From JAUXFK01 sp034189035 (GTDB lineage Bacteria > Desulfobacterota > UBA8473), in the NCBI GenBank assembly GCA_034189035.1, contig JAXHVA010000020.1, positions 1-52,138 of the forward strand: a DNA stretch of 52,138 bases. Direction: 5' to 3'. The notes beneath the pieces were generated by a model. It saw only the letters and a list, made by a program, of their open reading frames with translations, was not told the origin of the DNA and did not search any database. Positions 46,449 through 52,138 of this stretch are shown here, one piece after another (position 1 is the first letter of the stretch; each line of letters opens with the position of its first letter). A program made the translations under genes and the position numbers.

Positions 46449-47075
46449 TTATAACTCCAATTCTCCCAGGGTATGTATTATAGAATCCCCTGCCCTCTTC
46501 TTTTCTCTATCCAAAAAGACGGCGTTTGCCCCTGCCTCTTTAGGGGAGATATAGTCAAACTCCCAATGATCACCGATATGGACAAGCTCTGAGGGGAGTA
46601 TGTTCAATATATTACAGATATTGAGATAGCTCTTTGGTGTCTTCAAGAGTTTAAAATCCGATATCACAGAAAAGTCAAAATTGAAAAACCCTTTGAAATC
46701 TTTTATCTTTACATCAAGGAACTCTCTTGGCATTGCAGTAGTAAGGATAAGTGTAAATCTGGACTTCAGCCTTTCTAATGCAGGGATTACATCCGGGAAA
46801 ATCTCAACTTTAGACTCATATTTAGAGACTATGGCCTCAAATGTAGTGTCAAGATCAAAGTGCCTGATCCAATGGTTCATCTCATACCAGCGCATATCGT
46901 TTTCACCGACCTTCTCATACTCAGATATGGTATAGGCCCTTGCCTCTTCAAGGCTCATGCCTTTTTTCCTGCCGATGAGGGCAGGAAGCTCCTCCATCCA
47001 TATCATATTGTTAAAATCCATAGAAACCAGGGTTCCGTCCACATCGAATGAAACGACCTTTATATTCATCTTCAT
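46449..47075 (-). CDS. HAD-superfamily hydrolase
   Basis: A 208-residue HAD phosphatase-like protein: motif I VVSFDVDGTLV, motif II LILTTAMPRE, motif III Lys in FKLLKTPKSY, motif IV IGDHWEFDYISPKEAG. A helical cap lies between motifs I and II. Substrate unknown. The start at 47075 (MKMNIK) is preferred to 47090 because AAAGG is better placed. Confidence 0.85.
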   Translation of the reverse strand: MKMNIKVVSFDVDGTLVSMDFNNMIWMEELPALIGRKKGMSLEEARAYTISEYEKVGENDMRWYEMNHWIRHFDLDTTFEAIVSKYESKVEIFPDVIPALERLKSRFTLILTTAMPREFLDVKIKDFKGFFNFDFSVISDFKLLKTPKSYLNICNILNILPSELVHIGDHWEFDYISPKEAGANAVFLDREKKRAGDSIIHTLGELEL

Positions 47076-47268
47076 CAAACAACCTTTCATTTATAACGTT
47101 TTCATTGAATAACGATTTGGATGGTCTTTGACGAATAAGTGTAACAATATTTTCGGATAAATTCTATTAAAATCTTCTACAGCGAGATTTTACAAGGCTC
47201 TACATGAGATGAAAACACGGAATAAAGCAAAGGGGTCTATATGGGGGTGTTATTGATCGGTTTTTATG

Positions 47269-47336
47269 TTCACGGTCCAAGGTTCCTCGACTTATGCCCT
47301 CTTCATCTTCGCCTCATTGTTCCCTTGAACCGTGAA
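47269..47336. repeat. Inverted repeat TTCACGGTCCAAGG
   Basis: TTCACGGTCCAAGG at 47269-47282 pairs with CCTTGAACCGTGAA at 47323-47336 (13 of 14) across 40 bases. It lies just beyond the 3' end of the propeller gene at 47361 and could be a terminator or a dispersed palindrome. Confidence 0.55.
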
Positions 47337-47360
47337 TCCCGGAACTCAAAACCTGGGCAG

Positions 47361-49143
47361 TTAATAAAAATCTATCATATCAATGACATCCGCTATAAGA
47401 GGATAAAGATCATTTTGAGCATCACACGTTATCAGCCAGTCATCTTCATAAAGTGTGAAACCCGCATCCGGCTCGCCTCTCTTTGCACATCCATCCATCT
47501 TTTCTATTACACCACACTTTAATTGAACCAATGCAAGATTGGTGAATCCCTTCTCGTATGTACTCAACGCTGAGTTTATCCGCTTTAACAGTATACCTCT
47601 CAAGAGTCCGGATTTGAAATCATCATCATCCAAATCATCTATTGCGGTTATTGCTTTTTCAAGAAGGGTTTTAACAGGATTACCCACGTATTTGATAGTG
47701 CAGTAATCAGAAAAACTCTCGCCAGTTACATAGATATTGCCATCGCCGTCAACTGCTATGGCAAAGGCGAAATCATAGCTATATCCGGGCCCAGCGTACT
47801 TTTGAACCCACCGCTTATTCCCATTGCTGTCATATGAAACCGTGCAGTAATCATATATAGTGTAATCATGCATGCTACGACCTGTAACATAGACATTACC
47901 ACTGCTATCAACCGCTATGGCAACTGCTTTATAATAATCATTCAACTGCTCACTGTGCCTTTGAGCCCAACGCTTATTCCCATTGCTGTCATATGAAACC
48001 GTGCAGTAATAAAAATAAGTCCCCTCCCTGGAGTTCCAGGCCGTGACATAACCTGTAACATAGACATTACCGCTGGTGTCAACCGCTATGGCAGAAGCTT
48101 TATACCAGAAACCTTTCAACCCATCGTACCTTCGAACCCAGCGCTCATTCCCATCTGAGTCATACGAAATAGTGCAATAATCTTCATCAGTGAAGACAGT
48201 AGTAGGGATAGATATCTTGACATAGCCCGTGACATAACCTGTGACGTAGACATTACCGCTGGCGTCAACCGCTATGGCAGAAGCTCTACACTCGCCATTT
48301 CCCGGCCTGTCGTATATTCGAACCCAGCGCTCATTCCCATCGCTGTCATATGAAACTGTGCAGTAATCAGAATCAAGGTCGTCAACTTCGCTATAGCCTG
48401 TGACATAGACATTGCTATCTACATCAACCGCTATGGCAGAAGCTCTGTCCCCGCTATTTCCAGGCCCATCGTACCTTTGAACCCACCGCTCATTCCCATC
48501 ACTGTCATACGAAACTGTGCAGTAATCAGCAGATGTGCTGTCTCCGTAACTACTGCCCGTGACATAGACATTGCCATCTACATCAACCGCTATGGCAGAA
48601 GCGCTGTCCCAATTATTTCCCGGCCCATTATACCTTTGAACCCACCGCTCATTCCCATCACTGTCATACGAAACTGTGCAGTAATCAGCAGATGTGCTGT
48701 CTCCGTAACTACTGCCCGTGACATAGACATTGCCATCTACATCAACCGCTANNNNNNNNNNNNNNNNNNNNNNNNNNNNNNNNNNNNNNNNNNNNNNNNN
48801 NNNNNNNNNNNNNNNNNNNNNNNNNNNNNNNNNNNNNNNNNNNNNNNNNNNTGGCAGAAGCGCTGTCCCAGCTATTTCCAGGCCCATCGTACCTTTGAAC
48901 CCACCGCTCATTCCCATCACTGTCATACGAAACTGTGCAGTAATCAGTAGATGTGCTGTCTCCGTAACTACTGCCCGTGACATAGACATTGCCATCTACA
49001 TCAACCGCTATGGCAGAAGCGCTGTCCCCGCTATTTCCAGGCCCATCGTACCTTACCACCCATTGTTGAGCGAACCCTGTCCCAACCATCAAAATCGCAG
49101 CTGTAAATGCAATGGTAGATGAAATAATACTTCTACTAAGCAT
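47361..49143 (-). CDS. Secreted SBBP-type beta-propeller protein with assembly gap
   Basis: Starting at 49143 with a signal peptide (IISSTIAFTAAILMVGTGFA), the protein is built of 53-residue repeats of the type AIAVDVDGNVYVTGSS, DYCTVSYDSDGNERWVQRYD, as in SBBP-repeat propellers. The 100-N run at 48752-48851 falls inside; ignoring it the frame is continuous, giving 560 residues and eight blades, like the neighbouring paralog. The C-terminus (AITAIDDLDDDDFKSGLLRG, then KMDGCAKRGEPDAG) is a helical module resembling FIMAH-type domains. Every blade has a Cys in DYCT. Likely extracellular; function unknown. Repeat number near the gap is not certain. Confidence 0.85.
48752..48851. other. Assembly gap of 100 N
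   Basis: Exactly 100 unknown bases, the usual placeholder for a gap of unknown size. The flanks ACCGCTA and TGGCAGAAGCG join perfectly into the 159-bp repeat consensus. Confidence 0.99.
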
Positions 49144-49288
49144 GTTTCCCTCCTTTTATAAGTGTTTTTTAAAGTGCCGATTTCCAGACTCATAAGCAGA
49201 AACAATCTCTTTACATCATCTGTTACCTTTACCTTTAATGGTTCCAGCGGACTATATTCTGAAAATGGTAGGTCTATCGTTAATATGT

Positions 49289-50953
49289 TTAAAAAAAATC
49301 TAATATATCAATGACAAATGCTACAAGAGGATAAAGATCACTCTGAGCATCACATGTTATCATCCAGTCATTTTCATAAAGTGTAAAACCAGCATCCGGC
49401 TCGCCTCTTTTTGCGCATCCATCCATCTTTTTTATCACCTTATCCTTCAATTGAATCAATGCAATATTGGTGAATCCCTTATCATACTGGCTCAACGCTG
49501 AATTTATCCGCATCGATAGCATCTCTCTCAACAACCCGGATTTGAAATCGTCATCATCTAAATCTTCGAGGGTATCTATTGCTTTTCGAAGAAGACTTGT
49601 GACCGGATCACTCGCGTATTTGATTGTGCAGAAATCATAACCAGTCAAGTAACCGAGGCTCTTGCCAGTGACATAGACATTGCCGTTGTTATCAACCGCT
49701 ATGGCAGCAGCGCTGTCCCAATTATTTCCCGGCCCATTATACCTTTGAACCCACCGCTCATTCCCATCTGAGTCATATGAAATCGTGCAGTAATCCAAGG
49801 TGCCGTCGACGCTGCTTTCGCCCGTTACATAGAGATTTCCGCTATTATCAAGTCCTATGGCAAAAGCCCTGTCATTTCCCGACCCATCGTACCTTTTAAC
49901 CCACCGCTCATTCCCATCTCTGTCATATGAAACCGTACAGTAATCTTCATGCCTGTTGAAACCAGAAATCTTAAACCTGATATAACCACTTACATATACA
50001 TTGCCAACGTCATCAACGACTATGGCAAAAGCATCGTCATCGCTATATGCCGGTCCATCATACCTTTTGACCCAGCGCTCATTCCCATTGCTGTCATACG
50101 AAATCGTGCAGTAATCGGAAGATGTACCGTCTCCGTAACTACCGCCCGTAATATAGACATTGCCATCTGCATCAACCGCTATAGCACGAGCAAAGTCCAT
50201 GTGATTTGCATCCCCATCGTACCTTTGAACCCAGCGCTCATTCCCATCTCTGTCATATGAAATCGTGCAGTAATCCCAAGTGCCATAATAGTAGCTATTT
50301 CCCGTGATATAGATATTATCATCACCGTCAACGACTATGGCTCTGGCACTGTCATCGCTATATGCCGGTCCATCATACCTTTTGACCCAGCGCTCATTCC
50401 CATTGCTGTCATACGAAATCGTGCAGTAATCGGAAGATGTACCGTCTCCGTAACTACCGCCCGTAACATAGACATTGCCATCGCCGTCAACGACTATGGC
50501 TCTGGCACTGTCATCGCTATATGCCGGTCCATCATACCTTTTGACCCAGCGCTCATTCCCATTGCTGTCATACGAAATCGTGCAGTAATCGGAAGATGTA
50601 CCGTCTCCGTAACTACCGCCCGTAACATAGACATTGCCATCGCCGTCAACCGCTATGGCTGTGGCCCAGTCACGAAGATTTACCGACCCATCGTACCTTT
50701 GAACCCAGCGCTCATTCCCATCTCTGTCATATGAAACAGTGGAATAATCAGCAAAATAAGGGTCGTTAAAAACGTCGCTACTGCCCGTAACATAGACATT
50801 GCCATCCGCATCAACCGCTATGGCTCTGGCCCAGTCACGAAGATTTACCGACCCATCGTACCTTGCCACCCATTCTTGAGCGACCCCTGTCCCTGTCATT
50901 AAAATCGCAATGGCAAATACCACAATAGATGAGATAATGCTTTTTCTAACCAT
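49289..50953 (-). CDS. Secreted SBBP-type beta-propeller protein, paralog
   Basis: A 554-residue paralog of the gene at 47361-49143. It has a signal peptide (SIISSIVVFAIAILMTGTGV), eight blades of about 53 residues (AIVVDGDGNVYVTGGSYGDG, DYCTISYDSNGNERWVKRYD) and the same C-terminal helical module (DTLEDLDDDDFKSGLLREML, KMDGCAKRGEPDAGFTLYEN). Some consecutive units are nearly identical in DNA. It is upstream on the same strand, 145 bases from the other paralog. Confidence 0.9.
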   Translation of the reverse strand: MVRKSIISSIVVFAIAILMTGTGVAQEWVARYDGSVNLRDWARAIAVDADGNVYVTGSSDVFNDPYFADYSTVSYDRDGNERWVQRYDGSVNLRDWATAIAVDGDGNVYVTGGSYGDGTSSDYCTISYDSNGNERWVKRYDGPAYSDDSARAIVVDGDGNVYVTGGSYGDGTSSDYCTISYDSNGNERWVKRYDGPAYSDDSARAIVVDGDDNIYITGNSYYYGTWDYCTISYDRDGNERWVQRYDGDANHMDFARAIAVDADGNVYITGGSYGDGTSSDYCTISYDSNGNERWVKRYDGPAYSDDDAFAIVVDDVGNVYVSGYIRFKISGFNRHEDYCTVSYDRDGNERWVKRYDGSGNDRAFAIGLDNSGNLYVTGESSVDGTLDYCTISYDSDGNERWVQRYNGPGNNWDSAAAIAVDNNGNVYVTGKSLGYLTGYDFCTIKYASDPVTSLLRKAIDTLEDLDDDDFKSGLLREMLSMRINSALSQYDKGFTNIALIQLKDKVIKKMDGCAKRGEPDAGFTLYENDWMITCDAQSDLYPLVAFVIDILDFF

Positions 50954-51239
50954 AATTACCCCCTCTTTTTCAATAAAGTGTGTAACTTCTCAATAACTTC
51001 GGGAAACAGACTTATACCGTAGCTCACAGGGGAGCTTTTATGAGCGACATTGTGATTTTTGGGAAATACGTATTTCAGGGTGTTGGGCGTTAAAAAATTC
51101 AAAATGTTTGAGGGCATAGCCCGAGTTTTTCGAGTTTTTGAACTTAGCGCCCTTCGGGCGGGCTTTTGATCCCGGTGTACTCCAGGGTCCCCCGGTTACA
51201 GCCCGGGCAACCAAGAACGGGCATTTTCACTTCTCTTCC
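50954..51239. other. Intergenic region, probable IS91-element end
   Basis: It contains short GC-rich inverted motifs (GCGCCCTTCGGGCGGGC near 51148, GGGTCCCCCGGTTACAGCCC near 51188) next to the transposase 3' end, which could be the element's terminus. The boundary cannot be fixed from one copy. Confidence 0.35.
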
Positions 51240-52138
51240 CTAGTATTCGGAAAAGCCAAGCTCGAAATCAATGATGGCTTCGTTGACCCACTCCTCACAT
51301 CCGCACCGGCAACAGCGGTAGTTGTACTCCTCCGGCCGAGGACCAAAGGGAATATCCTCCCCCTCCTTTAACTCCTTTTTTACTTGCAACTGCTTCCTCA
51401 TACTTGCCCGCTTTGAGTTTCTCCCACTCATCGTAAATCGTTCCATACTTCGGATGCCATATTCTCCAGAGATCCATCTCCTGACCACTGTATCTGCAAA
51501 CGAACGGATCCCTGCCACTCATCTCATGGAACCTTTCACGGTATCTCTTGGATGATACCACTTCATATGTACCCTTGATGAATCGACCTGCTCTGCGCAA
51601 TCCCTCCTTGATCACCTGTACCCATTTCTTGTATGTCTTGGTTGATTGTAAACCATAGTAGCGGATCCGATGAAATCCCTTGGGAAGGATGTGCTGTACC
51701 ATCCTGCCTATGAAGGTCATCACATCTACGGTGACCACTTCTTTCTTCTTTGTCTGATGGTCCTTATACCAGTACGTCACTTCCTCTCCAGTATAACGGA
51801 TGATCCGCCTTATGGCTATCGGAGGAGATGCAACATACTTGGCCAGGTATTTCGACAATCCACGACATTGCTCTGGAACTTCTCCCTTGGTCACATAAGC
51901 TACAAGTCCTCTCGGGTACTTCTTGTAAAGATCATCGACCAATGTCTTCATATCATCGGTTGGCAACATCTCTTTGAGTATACTGAACAGATGATACTGC
52001 CACTTCTTGTGGATGAGCTCATACGGAAAATACCCCAACTCCAACCACTTCCCCGTCTCTTCGTTGATCCCTCCACTGGTCATGATAATGTGAAGATGAG
52101 GATTGTGGCGACCTGAACGCCCGTGAGTTTGGACAACC
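51240..52138 (-). mobile_element. IS91-family transposase, partial, C-terminal frameshift
   Basis: The frame is open to the end of the window, with THGRSGRHNPHLHIIMTSGG containing the HUH-type His motif. Then come the family segments GLSKYLAKYVASPPIAIRRI, DVMTFIGRMVQHILPKGFHR and RIRYYGL. Y2 transposases of this family move by rolling-circle replication. The main frame reads GKYEEAVASKK and then an unlikely Gly-rich tail to 51295. The neighbouring frame gives a zinc-ribbon-like end (EEYNYRCCRCGCEEWVNEAI) to 51240, so an extra A in the A6 run near 51385 probably broke the C-terminus. The N-terminus lies beyond the window. Confidence 0.88.

Noticed and set aside
48422..50700. Regular 159-bp repeats considered as a CRISPR array
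   Set aside because: The repeats are coding, have no spacers, and translate to beta-propeller blades.
51375..51400. Programmed frameshift on the A6G run of the IS91 transposase
   Set aside because: A -1 shift would reach a stop almost at once; the needed shift is +1, and this family normally uses one frame.

Overview
This window looks like chromosome from a Gram-negative anaerobe of the Desulfobacterota (old Deltaproteobacteria) or a close relative. The main support is the run pyrG-kdsA-kdsC-lptC-lptA-lptB-rpoN-hpf-ptsN-rapZ-EIIA(Man), an order typical of that group. An LPS/Kdo pathway, a PyrD/PyrK dihydroorotate dehydrogenase, several acyl-CoA dehydrogenases and an acyl-CoA ligase fit as well. 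No taxonomic search was possible. A 100-N run at 48752-48851 shows this is a scaffolded draft assembly.

Layout. (1) 0.1-3.9 kb: accessory DNA with a RiPP-like cluster (two radical SAM/SPASM genes, one frameshifted, plus a 136-aa companion), a truncated CARDB gene, a Y1-type transposase remnant and GGGACGTCC-type hairpins. (2) 4.1-6.2 kb: a secreted protein with a propeptide-like segment and a lipoprotein with caspase-fold-like His and Cys motifs. (3) 7.4-10.2 kb: a TIGR02147-type regulator followed by a large beta-propeller lipoprotein. (4) 10.5-19.8 kb: a decaying block. It holds an alkaline phosphatase fragment, every gene of a pstC-pstA-pstS-pstB-phoU cluster, an acyl-CoA dehydrogenase and unrecognised small genes, nearly all broken by frameshifts, nonsense codons or a 4-bp tandem duplication. 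(5) 20-37 kb: intact genes for fatty acyl-CoA metabolism, pyrimidine synthesis (pyrD, pyrK, pyrG), rimI, nitrogen-PTS regulation with rpoN, Lpt transport and Kdo synthesis. (6) 37-47 kb: intact metabolic genes (sugar isomerase-like, adenosine-specific kinase, MBL hydrolase), an XRE regulator, two paralogous acyl-CoA dehydrogenases around a YfaZ-type porin, rarA and a HAD hydrolase. (7) 47.3-51 kb: two tandem paralogous secreted propeller proteins made of 53-residue repeats; the assembly gap lies inside one. (8) 51.2 kb to the end: an IS91-family transposase running off the window.

Themes. Loss is concentrated in the phosphate-scavenging module, while the 22.7-37 kb block is clean. This suggests real local decay, although several lesions are single-base losses in homopolymers and sequencing error must be excluded. 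A family of roughly 200-bp imperfect palindromes (38384-38582 and 46135-46339, with degraded copies near 20.7 and 26.7 kb) occupies intergenic spaces. In the two good copies the outermost stem differs in sequence but stays self-complementary. The most system-like unknowns are the radical SAM cluster and the caspase-like lipoprotein with its partner. No tRNA, rRNA or CRISPR array was recognised.
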